Shown here: piece after piece, positions 42,970 to 51,452 of the stretch
Layout of the letters: every line of letters begins with the position of its first letter
How positions within the stretch are numbered: the first letter of the stretch is position 1
Assembly: GCA_000421065.1 (NCBI GenBank)
Contig: ATWD01000002.1
Coordinates: forward strand, 62,001 to 126,000
Source of the DNA: Acidobacteriaceae bacterium TAA 166
GTDB taxonomy: Bacteria; Acidobacteriota; Terriglobia; Terriglobales; Acidobacteriaceae
Reading direction: 5' to 3'
Length of the DNA: 64,000 nucleotides
The notes under the pieces: model-generated
What the model was told of the DNA's origin: nothing
Database searches by the model: none
What the model saw: the letters and a program-made list of their open reading frames with translations, nothing else
Translations under genes and position numbers: made by a program

Positions 42970-43822
42970 GCTGGGATTCAACCCACGGCTGACACTGCGG
43001 GCACCAGTAGGTTGATCTGGCCTGCGAACCTTGTTTTCTCATCTGGATGGTGGATCCGCAACGTCTGCACTCCTTGCCGCTACGCCGATAGACCCACAAT
43101 CTCTCTTCCTGATGCATGGTATGGGTCGTGCGGCGATTTCCCGTGTAGGTGACGATACCGTCTCCCTTGCCGTCAACGACGTTCGCCTTCATGTAGCGCT
43201 GAGCGAAATCGACGATGCGTTGCGCTTCGGCGTGAGTCAGTGTTTTGACGGCGCGGAATGGATGAACTCCGGCAGTGAAAGCAACCTCACTTTTGTAGAC
43301 ATTCCCGAGGCCGGAGAGAATTCTCTGATCGAGAAGGGCAACGGCTACTTCAATGTCAGGAGACTGGGCAGCGAAAGAAAGCAAACGTTCAACGGCCTGA
43401 TCCTGAGAGAAATCACCGACCAGAATGTCCGGGCCTAGCTGTGCAATCTGGGGATGTTTTTTGATCGAGCTCGATGTATAAAACTCCGCGATGGGCACAT
43501 TGAAGGCGACAGCCTGCCAGTTTGCCGTATGCAGAGCTACTCGCATGCTGCTGCGGGGCATGCGCCAGCGTTCTCCCGTGCGATAGAGATGCCAGCTGCC
43601 GCTCATGAGCATGTGCGTGACTAGAATGAGATCGCCGCTGAGATAGATAAGAAGCCATTTGCCGCGCGATTCAACTCGTTCGATTTTACGGCCGAGAATT
43701 GGCGTGTCGTCGTTGACGCGGGCGAGTTTGGCGAGGCCGGTCTCGAACCCTGTTATCGGGTGGCCACCGATTGCTTGTTGCAACGCTCGAGCCGAGCGAT
43801 AAATTGTATCTCCTTCTGGCAC
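42947..43822 (-). CDS. nei: Fpg/Nei family DNA glycosylase (endonuclease VIII-like)
   Basis: A 291-residue bifunctional base-excision glycosylase. The catalytic N-terminus is MPEGDTIYRSARAL: Pro2 as nucleophile after removal of Met1, and Glu3. KWLLIYLSGDLILVTHMLMSG, LDQRILSGLGNVYKSEVAF and the C-terminal zinc finger (CRRCGSTIQMRKQGSQARST then CPQC) follow; the finger's four Cys are intact. The GDTI start favours Nei over Fpg (which usually reads PELPE), so oxidised pyrimidines are the likely substrate. It lies 50 bases after the lhr helicase gene on the same strand; the same lhr-nei pairing is known in mycobacteria (Rv3296-Rv3297), which supports a shared repair role. Confidence 0.92.
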   Translation of the reverse strand: MPEGDTIYRSARALQQAIGGHPITGFETGLAKLARVNDDTPILGRKIERVESRGKWLLIYLSGDLILVTHMLMSGSWHLYRTGERWRMPRSSMRVALHTANWQAVAFNVPIAEFYTSSSIKKHPQIAQLGPDILVGDFSQDQAVERLLSFAAQSPDIEVAVALLDQRILSGLGNVYKSEVAFTAGVHPFRAVKTLTHAEAQRIVDFAQRYMKANVVDGKGDGIVTYTGNRRTTHTMHQEERLWVYRRSGKECRRCGSTIQMRKQGSQARSTYWCPQCQPWVESQLMPQDRN

Positions 43823-43872
43823 GATCTCCTCTTTTGTGAAGCCGGTGCATGAACCTGTCGAGTGATGCTGTT

Positions 43873-46800
43873 TTATACGATCGCCCTCGGTTCAGTTCGA
43901 GCTGGAAGGGCGATAGGAAGTGTGCGCCTCAAGTGCAGTCCCAACGCGCCTAACGAGAAGCCAGCATCCAGCAGGTGAGGGGTCATCCAGTGATCCTGCA
44001 CGGGGGCTCCGTTGAGCGTTGAGATCAGAATGCCTTTGCGCCCTCCGCTTTCATCGTTATTTTCCTGTGATCGTTCAACCAGAAAGCGTGCGAGAGACTT
44101 TGCGATGTTCGAGCGTTGCGGTTCATCTTCAGGCAGGAAGATTTGCAGATTGGGATTGCCTCTGCGGAGATAAGCAACAAGAGCACCGTCACAGAGAATG
44201 ACGCTCGATCCTACGCTTCTGGTCAACGAAGAGGAGGTGTCTCCACCGGAAGGCCAGCGTAGCAGCGCTCCATAGGGATTTGCGGGATCGGTCGCTGCAA
44301 GCTGGATCATCTCGACATGTTCCGCATCCGGCCGAAGGCTGCCACTCTCTCTGAGGGAGCGAAGGAGATCGACGGCCGCCGGCAATGCGAACTGCGTCGC
44401 TCCCAGATCCGCGGCAAAGTATCCTCGACGGATCTTTCCGCTCTCTTCCATGGCCTTCAATACGTCGTACACGGCTGAGAAGCCTCCGGGCAGTCCCTCC
44501 GCATGAGCGGTCTCACGAAAAACGACGCCGTAACGATTGAGAAGTTGTTGCGCGATCGCATGACGCCACGATATCGATCCAGCCGCATCTTTCGTCCCCG
44601 TCGAAGCGGAGGCATCGAGAGACCAGCGTCCCTGGCCCGTCGGGGGGGTGGTTCTGCGTGAACGGAAGGACGTCTGATTGTGGGCCCTGCGTGCGTTTTT
44701 CTTCGTGCTGGGACGCTCGTCATAAGCCCTGAGAGCGGCCATACCGTCGTTGGTGATCCTCCCTTTCCACACCAGGGACCACAAGGCATCCAGCGTCTCT
44801 CCCGGATAGCCTCCGCCAACTCCTTCGTGGAGATTTTGAAAAAAAGACGCTCCCTTGCTGCGAAGATAGTTGAGAATCGCCTGTTCGCGTTCGTTGAGCT
44901 CCTGCGTGGATTCGAGCAGAGAAGAATGAAGCGTCGTCAACTTATCCGAGAGATAGAGAGCGACCCTTCCGTCGTGTTCTCCAAGCGGCTCGATTCCCAT
45001 CCACACCACCTCTCCGGCGGCGATGAGTGTATCCAGGTCGGATGGTTTGTATCCGGTGACGCGTGCCGGCAAAATCTCTGTCTCGAGGATGGAGGCCGGC
45101 AGAGGAGCTCCCTGGAGGTTTTCGATGACATCCAGGAGCGCATCGAGGCCGCGCCGTGGCTGGACGACCCCCTGCCAGCGTGTGATGAGACGAGCGAGCG
45201 TAGCTTGTTCAACCGGCTCGACCTCCTTGCGAAGCCGCGCCAGGCTCTTGCGACGGATGGAACGCAGAACCTCATTGTCGCACCACTCGCGATGGATGCC
45301 GCCCGGGCGAAAGCCGCCTTCCACAATACGGCCGGTCTGTACCAGAGTATTGAGCATGGATTCGACCGTCTTAACGGGAAGTCCAAAACGCCTTGCGGGC
45401 TCCTGGATGGTGAAAGGACCGTGAGTTCTGGCGTATCTGCGAATCAGGTCGAGCGTTGCGCTGGCGTTCTCGGCAAGAAAGGCTGTCGGCAGACCTGGAG
45501 GAAGGGAAATTCCCAGAGCATCTCGATATCGCGCGGCATCTTCGACTGCGATGAAGCGCTTCTCTCCAGCGAGCTGAATCTCGAGGATGCGTCGCGAGCG
45601 CGAGAGGCGTTGCGTCGTCTCGGCGACCTCCACGCTGATACAGCGGCGCAGGAGTTCATCCCGCGTCAGGTCGCCTATCCGAAGCAGCAGATCGTGAACG
45701 CCATCCATATTGCGAGCCTGATAGCCCTCGGCGAGCCCTTGCAGCTGCTCCTCTGTCTGCTCGATTGCGTTGAGGTCCAAGAGCTCGCGCAGGTCGGCAT
45801 CGCCCATCAGCTCGCGCAGCTGATCTTGATCGATGGAGAGGGCCTGGGCCCGGCGCTCGGCGAGCGGAGCATCTCCATCGTAGATGTAGTTGGCGACGTA
45901 GCTGAAGAGCAGAGCCGATGCGAAGGGCGACGGACTGCGGGAATCGACGGTGTGAACGCGAATACTGCGGTTGGAGATGAGACGAAGAGTCTCGATCAGC
46001 GCCGGCATGTCGAAGACATCGCGCATGCACTCGCGATAGGCCTCAAGCAGAATGGGAAACGATGCATACCGGCTGGCGACGCTGAGAAGATCGTAGGCGC
46101 GCTTTCGCTGCTGCCACAGCGGGCTTCTGCCATCCGCGCGACGTCTGGGAAGCAACAAGGCGCGAGCTGCGCTCTCGCGAAACTTCGCGGCGAACAGAGC
46201 CGTCGAGCCAAGCTGGCGCAGTACCAGGTCGGCTGCTTCCTGCGGCTCGAGCATGAATTGATCGACGTCAGGAGGCTGGTCGGTCTCAGGAAAGCGAAGT
46301 ACGAAGCCGTCGTCGGTCCACATCGTCTCGACCTCGGGACCGTTCGCAGCGCGCAGCTTCGCCGTAATCGCCATGGCCCAGGGAGCATGGATGCGGTTGC
46401 CGAAGGGAGTGAGGATGCAGACGCGCCAGTCGCCGAGTTCGTCGCGTACTCTTTCGATCACAAGATTGTGGTCGTCGGGGACGACTGTGGTTGCGATCTC
46501 CTGATCGGCGAGGTAGCGAAGAACGTTCTCTGCGGCGACTGGTTCCAGATCGTGCTCGTTGACTAGCCGGGCGATGGCGACGCTGCGAGGGACGTCGCGA
46601 AGTTCGCGGATCAGAGAGCCGATGATCCGGCCGAACTCCAATGGCCGTCCAGCCTGGTCGCCGTGCCAGAAAGGCATCTTGCCTGCCTCGCCGGGTGCGG
46701 GGGAGACGAGGACGCGGTCGTGGGTGATCTCCTCGATGCGCCAGGTCGAGGCCCCTAGGAGGAAGGTGTCTCCCGTCCTGCTCTCGAAGACCATTTCCTC

Positions 46801-48678
46801 GTCCAACTCTCCGACGCGTACCGGCTTTGAGCGCTCTCCCGAGAGGAAGACGCCGTAGGTTCCGCGATCGGGGATGGTGCCGCCATTGAGGATGGCGATC
46901 TTCTTTACGCCAGCCCGAGGCGTAATCCAGTTTTTACTGCGATCCCAGGTGATGCGCGGACGCAGCTCTGCGAACTCGTCGGAGGGATAGCGGCCTGCCA
47001 GCATGTCCAGCACGCCGTCGAAGACAGTCCGGGTGAGGGTGGCGAAGGGAGCGGCACTCCGCACGATCTGAAACAGGGCAGAGTAGCCTATGCCGGGACT
47101 CTCATCCTGTTCGTTGCGACGAGCTCTTCGTCCCTCGGCGTCTTCGATCCCCAGAGGGGGATGCGCGATGATGGCTACGATCTGTTGCGCCAGCACGTCG
47201 AGAGGATTGCGGAGAAAACGCGTCGACTCGACATGACCCTCGTGCATGGCACGGGTGACGGCGGCGCAGGCGATGAGATCGGCGCGGTACTTCGGAAAGA
47301 TGATGCCGGAGGAGGGTGCTCCCACCTGGTGGCCTGCGCGACCGATACGCTGCATCCCGCTGGCGACGGAAGGAGGGGATTCGATCTGGACGACGAGGTC
47401 GATGGCGCCCATGTCGATGCCGAGCTCGAGCGATGAGGTCGCCACCAGCGCCTTGATTCTGCCCTCTTTGAGCAGATCTTCGATCTCCCGGCGTTGAGTT
47501 GCGGCGAGGGAGCCGTGATGGGCGCGCGCAAGGGCTTCTCCAGCAAGCTCGTTGAGAGCTCCCGCGAGACGCTCCGCGATCCGGCGCGCATTGACGAAGA
47601 TGAGGGTCGAGGTGCGCTGTTGAATAATCTCGAGCAGCCGCGGATAGATGGACTGCCAGATGGAGGTGCGCTTTGGTCCCTGGGATGCCGGGCCGCTGGG
47701 CTGCTCCTCGATCTGGCCGAGACGGGCCATATCTTCGACCGGAACCTCGACGCGAAGCTCCAGCGTCTTGCGGGCACCGGCATTAACGATGCTGACGGCA
47801 CGGTAGGGAGGAGCATCGAGGTTCTCCTCGTCCTGTCCGGTGGCCTCCATCAACATTGAGGATGTCTCTGCCTCGACCTCTTCCTTCTTGCTGGCTTTGC
47901 GTCTTTTATCGGATTCAGGGACAGTCTGCGCTCCTCCCAGGAACCTTGCTACCTCTTCAAGCGGACGTTGCGTTGCGGAGAGTCCGATACGTTGAAGAGG
48001 AGCTCCGGTGAGAGCCTCGAGGCGTTCGAGCGACAGAGCAAGGTGTGCCCCTCGTTTGGTCGGAACGAGAGCATGGATCTCGTCGATGATGACGGTCTCG
48101 ACGGAGCGCAGGGCCTCGCCCGCCTCAGAAGTCAGGAGGAGATAAAGGCTCTCGGGCGTGGTGATGAGGATCTCGCCTGGATGATTTTTAAAACGCGCCC
48201 GTTCCTTTTGCGGAGTGTCGCCGGTTCTCACGCTGATCTCGGGAAGGTGAACGGAGACACCCTCCTGCTTCGCCTTATTGGCGATTCCCACCAGAGGAGA
48301 ACGCAGGTTGCGTTCCACATCGACGGCAAGAGCCTTGAGGGGGGAGACATAGACGACCCGGCATCCTTCTTGCGCATCGGGTGAAGTGCGAAGCATCAGT
48401 CGGTCCAGACACCAAAGGAAGGCGGTCAGGGTCTTGCCGGTTCCCGTGGGAGCGAAGATGAGGGTGGACTCCCCTCGAGAGATCGCCGGCCAGCCCTCGA
48501 TCTGCGGTGCGGTAGGGCTGTCGAATACAGCTCTGAACCACTTCGCCGTTACAGGATGAAACAGGTCGAGTACAGATTCCGCTGCATCCGGCCGTAGGAC
48601 GGCGGCGGATCTTTGCGAATCTTGCTTATCCTTTTTCTTCGAGTTGACTTTCTTCGAGTTGACGGGAGAGCGAGGCAT
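43873..48678 (-). CDS. lhr: Lhr-type DNA repair helicase
   Basis: A ~1601-residue superfamily 2 helicase (Large helicase-related). Motif I is APTGTGKTLTAF (~76-87), motif II VIIDEIHALVPTKRG, motif III LSATQRPLEEVARFLGG, and motif VI RIGRAGHQVG. The Lhr core is followed by the long C-terminal Lhr part (HxREWCDNEVLRSIRRKSLA, GEVVWMGIEPLGEHDGRVAL, DVLKAMEESGKIRRGYFAAD). It acts as an ATP-driven 3'-5' translocase on DNA, in repair of crosslink or oxidative damage in other bacteria. I prefer ATG 48678. The longer frame to TTG 48732 would run through a perfect inverted repeat (48703-48728), and its extra residues look unlike a folded N-terminus. The Lys-rich start (NSKKVNSKKKDK) may be a flexible tail. 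Confidence 0.93.
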   Translation of the reverse strand: MPRSPVNSKKVNSKKKDKQDSQRSAAVLRPDAAESVLDLFHPVTAKWFRAVFDSPTAPQIEGWPAISRGESTLIFAPTGTGKTLTAFLWCLDRLMLRTSPDAQEGCRVVYVSPLKALAVDVERNLRSPLVGIANKAKQEGVSVHLPEISVRTGDTPQKERARFKNHPGEILITTPESLYLLLTSEAGEALRSVETVIIDEIHALVPTKRGAHLALSLERLEALTGAPLQRIGLSATQRPLEEVARFLGGAQTVPESDKRRKASKKEEVEAETSSMLMEATGQDEENLDAPPYRAVSIVNAGARKTLELRVEVPVEDMARLGQIEEQPSGPASQGPKRTSIWQSIYPRLLEIIQQRTSTLIFVNARRIAERLAGALNELAGEALARAHHGSLAATQRREIEDLLKEGRIKALVATSSLELGIDMGAIDLVVQIESPPSVASGMQRIGRAGHQVGAPSSGIIFPKYRADLIACAAVTRAMHEGHVESTRFLRNPLDVLAQQIVAIIAHPPLGIEDAEGRRARRNEQDESPGIGYSALFQIVRSAAPFATLTRTVFDGVLDMLAGRYPSDEFAELRPRITWDRSKNWITPRAGVKKIAILNGGTIPDRGTYGVFLSGERSKPVRVGELDEEMVFESRTGDTFLLGASTWRIEEITHDRVLVSPAPGEAGKMPFWHGDQAGRPLEFGRIIGSLIRELRDVPRSVAIARLVNEHDLEPVAAENVLRYLADQEIATTVVPDDHNLVIERVRDELGDWRVCILTPFGNRIHAPWAMAITAKLRAANGPEVETMWTDDGFVLRFPETDQPPDVDQFMLEPQEAADLVLRQLGSTALFAAKFRESAARALLLPRRRADGRSPLWQQRKRAYDLLSVASRYASFPILLEAYRECMRDVFDMPALIETLRLISNRSIRVHTVDSRSPSPFASALLFSYVANYIYDGDAPLAERRAQALSIDQDQLRELMGDADLRELLDLNAIEQTEEQLQGLAEGYQARNMDGVHDLLLRIGDLTRDELLRRCISVEVAETTQRLSRSRRILEIQLAGEKRFIAVEDAARYRDALGISLPPGLPTAFLAENASATLDLIRRYARTHGPFTIQEPARRFGLPVKTVESMLNTLVQTGRIVEGGFRPGGIHREWCDNEVLRSIRRKSLARLRKEVEPVEQATLARLITRWQGVVQPRRGLDALLDVIENLQGAPLPASILETEILPARVTGYKPSDLDTLIAAGEVVWMGIEPLGEHDGRVALYLSDKLTTLHSSLLESTQELNEREQAILNYLRSKGASFFQNLHEGVGGGYPGETLDALWSLVWKGRITNDGMAALRAYDERPSTKKNARRAHNQTSFRSRRTTPPTGQGRWSLDASASTGTKDAAGSISWRHAIAQQLLNRYGVVFRETAHAEGLPGGFSAVYDVLKAMEESGKIRRGYFAADLGATQFALPAAVDLLRSLRESGSLRPDAEHVEMIQLAATDPANPYGALLRWPSGGDTSSSLTRSVGSSVILCDGALVAYLRRGNPNLQIFLPEDEPQRSNIAKSLARFLVERSQENNDESGGRKGILISTLNGAPVQDHWMTPHLLDAGFSLGALGLHLRRTLPIALPARTEPRAIV

Positions 48679-48702
48679 CAGGGAGTCGAGGTTCCGGTCA
48701 GG

Positions 48703-48728
48703 ATCGTACTTTATCCTGAAAGTACGAT
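48703..48728. promoter_or_regulatory. Perfect 10-base inverted repeat ahead of lhr
   Basis: ATCGTACTTT and AAAGTACGAT flank the 6-base spacer ATCCTG. It lies 27 bases after the stop of the upstream minus-strand gene and 24 bases before the lhr ATG at 48678. It is either an operator for the lhr-nei unit or a weak terminator; there is no T-run on the minus side. Confidence 0.5.
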
Positions 48729-48755
48729 GCAAAGACCGGGACCTGCGACTCAGAG

Positions 48756-49652
48756 TCAGTAAATGGCTGCGACCGTTTGAGGTTTAGGTTCGGTGCGGCG
48801 GCTGGCGTACTCGGCGTCCAGCATTTGCTTGGCTTCCGTCAGGGTCGTCTCGCGAGGCACCTCGCGGAAGGACGAGCGTTCCTCACGGCTCTCTTTGGAG
48901 ATCGTCTTGAACAGGATGGCACGGCCGGCGACGTGAACCTCCAGAATCTCCGTTTTCCAGTCGGTAGAGCTTACGCGGACACGCTCAAGATTGAACCATC
49001 CACCCTTGTAGAGACGACCCAGGAGACCGTACCCGAAATCGATGTTCTCGACCAGGTGACCGTCGAGCCGGGCCAACCGTTTCCAACGCGTATTGACATA
49101 GATTTTGCCCTGCATCGCATGGAAGACCCGGGCTTCAATCGTCGGGGGATGGAAGGCAGGGTTGGGACGGAACGACAGGCAGTAGTTTTCACCCTCAATG
49201 CCTTCGTACTGGTACAAAAATGCGACCGGCAGCAGCTGCATAATGCGGCCAATCCGTTTTTCGTCGTCGGTGTACTGCTCGCGAATCTTGCGCTGCTTGC
49301 CCGGATCGGCAAGCAGCTCCTGAAGACGATTCTCCTCCTGCCGCTGCCGCTCGGTGGTGAGGGGCGCACCGTTGACGGCGATCAATCGCTGTACAGGACC
49401 ATTGATGGTCTCGACCTGTTCGAGAAGGTCGAGCTCGCTGGCGGTCTTCTTCTGGATGGAGTACTGCCAGTATCCGTGACGCTCATGGTCGTGCAGCTCG
49501 TTGTAGACGGTATCCCGAATCAGTTGCTCGGGATTGATGGTCGGAGTGGTCTGCCTTGCGCTCGGCATGGGGAGATCCTCGGACCACGCATTCGCGCACG
49601 AAATCACTGCGAGTAGACACAGCACGATTGGGCGAACTCTGCGGTATCGCAT
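48756..49652 (-). CDS. Exported protein of unknown function (LolA-like beta protein possible)
   Basis: A 298-residue protein that I do not recognise by name. A Sec signal (PIVLCLLAVISCANAWSED, ~8-26) is clear. The mature part starts with a helical segment (NPEQLIRDTVYNELHDHERH) and alternates later with strands: YWQYSIQKKTASELDLLEQV, VFHAMQGKIYVNTRWKRLAR, VENIDFGYGLLGRLYKGGWF and DWKTEILEVHVAGRAILFKT. The order, with a strand pattern of substrate-facing amphipathic sheets, resembles LolA/LolB-like or DUF4292-type lipoprotein carriers, but this is a guess. It ends 77 bases before lhr on the same strand, with an inverted repeat between, so shared transcription is uncertain. Probably periplasmic. 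Confidence 0.7.
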   Translation of the reverse strand: MRYRRVRPIVLCLLAVISCANAWSEDLPMPSARQTTPTINPEQLIRDTVYNELHDHERHGYWQYSIQKKTASELDLLEQVETINGPVQRLIAVNGAPLTTERQRQEENRLQELLADPGKQRKIREQYTDDEKRIGRIMQLLPVAFLYQYEGIEGENYCLSFRPNPAFHPPTIEARVFHAMQGKIYVNTRWKRLARLDGHLVENIDFGYGLLGRLYKGGWFNLERVRVSSTDWKTEILEVHVAGRAILFKTISKESREERSSFREVPRETTLTEAKQMLDAEYASRRTEPKPQTVAAIY

Positions 49653-49873
49653 CTTTGGTCCCCTTCGTTGCAGGATTTTAGCGTTCCATGGTGAGTATGC
49701 GCGAGATTGCTTGAATACGTGAAAAAATCAGTGTGAATTGCACAAGAATTAGTGCGTTTATAGCCGGGGACTATAGCCCTAACCTGTGGAAGAAGAAGGT
49801 TTGTCCCGAGTCTCCGGATTTTTGAGGGCATCAAGCGGGACTCGTCCATTTCCAAAAACGAGGGAGATCCTTG

Positions 49874-50761
49874 ATGATGGCAGGCATGCGAAATTGTGCC
49901 TTCCTGTTTCTCGTTCCGGTTCTCATGACGCCTTCGGCGCGTGCCCAAACTCAGATTACCGCCGCAGATGCGATTCAGAAGATTCAGCGATATTACATTC
50001 CTGCTCCACCGCCCAAGACGGTTGACACGGTCAAAGCCGGGGACCCCAGCATCGTCGTGACCGGCATCGCGACGACGTTTCTGGACACCATGGATGTCTT
50101 GCGAGAGGCGGCGCGGCGCAACGAAAATCTCGTGATCACCCACGAGCCGACCTTCTACAACCATCCCGACGACACCGCCTTCTTCCAGGACGACCCGGTC
50201 TATAAGGAGAAGCTCGCCTTCATCGAGCAGCACCACATGGTGGTCTTCCGTCTCCACGATGAGATTCACATGGCGCGGCCCGACCCGATCGGCGTGTCGC
50301 TGGTCGAGGCGCTGGGCTATACGAAGTATCTGGACGATCCAAAGGATCCCAGCCGGGTCACGATTCCTGCAACCTCGCTGCGCGATCTGGTCCAGCAGAT
50401 CCAGGCCAAGCTGCATACCAGAACGATGCGGGTTGTGGGCAATCCTGAGCTCTCGGTCAATCACATCGCTCTTCGTCCTGGATCCTCGGGGCTAGAACGC
50501 CAGGTGACGGCGCTTCGCCAGGACAAGGTCGATCTGCTGATCGCCGGCGAGGCTGCGGAGTGGGAGACGGTCGAATATACACGGGATGCCGCGGCGCAGG
50601 GGCGTTCGAAGGCGCTTATCCTGATCGGTCACGAGCCCTCGGAGGAGCCCGGGATGGAACAGGCCGCGAAGGACATCAAGACGCTCTTTCCTACGCTGAA
50701 GGTCGATCACATCCTGGCGAATCAATCGATGTGGAGCCCCGAGCATCCGCCCTCGAAGTAG
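49874..50761 (+). CDS. Nif3-like dinuclear metal protein with a signal peptide
   Basis: A ~295-residue member of the NIF3/DUF34 family, which bind two metal ions and act in an unsettled way (possible GTP cyclohydrolase I-type or repair roles). Metal-site segments are LVITHEPTFYNH, HHMVVFRLHDEIHMARPDP and, near the C-terminus, AEWETVEYTRDA and LILIGHEPSEEPGME. Unusually, the start MAGMRNCAFLFLVPVLMTPSARAQ reads as a Sec signal with an ARA-Q cleavage site, whereas most relatives are cytoplasmic. I use ATG 49874, 7 bases after AGGGAG (49861-49866); TTG 49871 and ATG 49877 are alternatives and none would remove the signal. The following gene starts 11 bases downstream. Confidence 0.85.
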   Translation: MMAGMRNCAFLFLVPVLMTPSARAQTQITAADAIQKIQRYYIPAPPPKTVDTVKAGDPSIVVTGIATTFLDTMDVLREAARRNENLVITHEPTFYNHPDDTAFFQDDPVYKEKLAFIEQHHMVVFRLHDEIHMARPDPIGVSLVEALGYTKYLDDPKDPSRVTIPATSLRDLVQQIQAKLHTRTMRVVGNPELSVNHIALRPGSSGLERQVTALRQDKVDLLIAGEAAEWETVEYTRDAAAQGRSKALILIGHEPSEEPGMEQAAKDIKTLFPTLKVDHILANQSMWSPEHPPSK

Positions 50762-50772
50762 TGGAGAACGAC

Positions 50773-51405
50773 ATGGAGACTACCGCAGAGATGCGATGGT
50801 TTTGGAACTCGCCTTCTACTCCTGAATTGGAGAGATGGTTTTTTGGCGGCGCGTTCCCTCCGGGGGGCGGCCGAACAAGAGAGGATCGGTACCTGATCGA
50901 TCTTGGCCAGGCAGAGCTCGGAATCAAGAGCCGAGGCAAAACATCGGGAGGTGAGATCAAAGGGCTCGTTCATCGCATACCGGAGCCAGTCGCAATCAAG
51001 AATATTCCAGGTCATCCTCAGATCTGGTCGAAGTGGACCAGCAAGGCGATTGCTCTCGATTCGATGCCCACCCTCTTACTCAAAAAAAAGCGGCTCATCA
51101 GAAGATTTCAGATCGGCGACGCGACCGTGAGAGAGATTGCTTTGGGAGAGAATGAAAGTCCCTTGGCCTCTGAGTCGGAATCTTCAAAAGAGGGCTGCAC
51201 TCTGGAACTGACCGAGATCTCCTTCCAAAGCTCCGCTACCCCATGGTGGACGCTTGGATTTGAGGCATCGGGGACTTTGCCTTCGATTGAGAAGAATCTG
51301 CGACGCACTGTAATTCATGTCGCAGAGGATGGCATTCCCCTGCCGGCGGACGCAATCGAGCTGAGTTATCCGGAGTGGATCGACCTCATCGAGAGATCTT
51401 TGTGA
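50773..51405 (+). CDS. Unassigned conserved-looking protein (CYTH-like pattern)
   Basis: A 210-residue cytoplasmic protein with no name I can give. The ATG at 50773 has GGAG (50763-50766) six bases upstream and comes 11 bases after the Nif3-like stop, so the two may be co-transcribed. The longer frame upstream overlaps nif3 and is a shadow. It shows alternating charged strands: EDRYLIDLGQAELGIKSRGK, GEIKGLVHRIPEPV, HPQIWSKWTSKAIAL, KKKRLIRRFQIGDATVREIA, TLELTEISFQ and WWTLGFEASGTL. The spacing of basic and acidic residues on strands recalls the CYTH/triphosphate tunnel fold, but the classic ExExK start is absent. Function not assigned. Confidence 0.7.
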   Translation: METTAEMRWFWNSPSTPELERWFFGGAFPPGGGRTREDRYLIDLGQAELGIKSRGKTSGGEIKGLVHRIPEPVAIKNIPGHPQIWSKWTSKAIALDSMPTLLLKKKRLIRRFQIGDATVREIALGENESPLASESESSKEGCTLELTEISFQSSATPWWTLGFEASGTLPSIEKNLRRTVIHVAEDGIPLPADAIELSYPEWIDLIERSL

Positions 51406-51406
51406 G

Positions 51407-51434
51407 GAAGGCCGCTGCGTATGCAGCGGCCTTC
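51407..51434. terminator. Bidirectional terminator hairpin
   Basis: GAAGGCCGCTGC pairs perfectly with GCAGCGGCCTTC over 12 bases with the loop GTAT. It starts 2 bases after the plus-strand stop and ends 18 bases before the stop of the minus-strand protease, so it can end both transcripts. Confidence 0.85.
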
Positions 51435-51452
51435 TCCTGGCAATTCTCGAAG

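Noticed and set aside
44680..46566. 628-codon open frame on the plus strand
   Set aside because: Antisense to lhr, with no domain pattern; the helicase motifs on the other strand are decisive.
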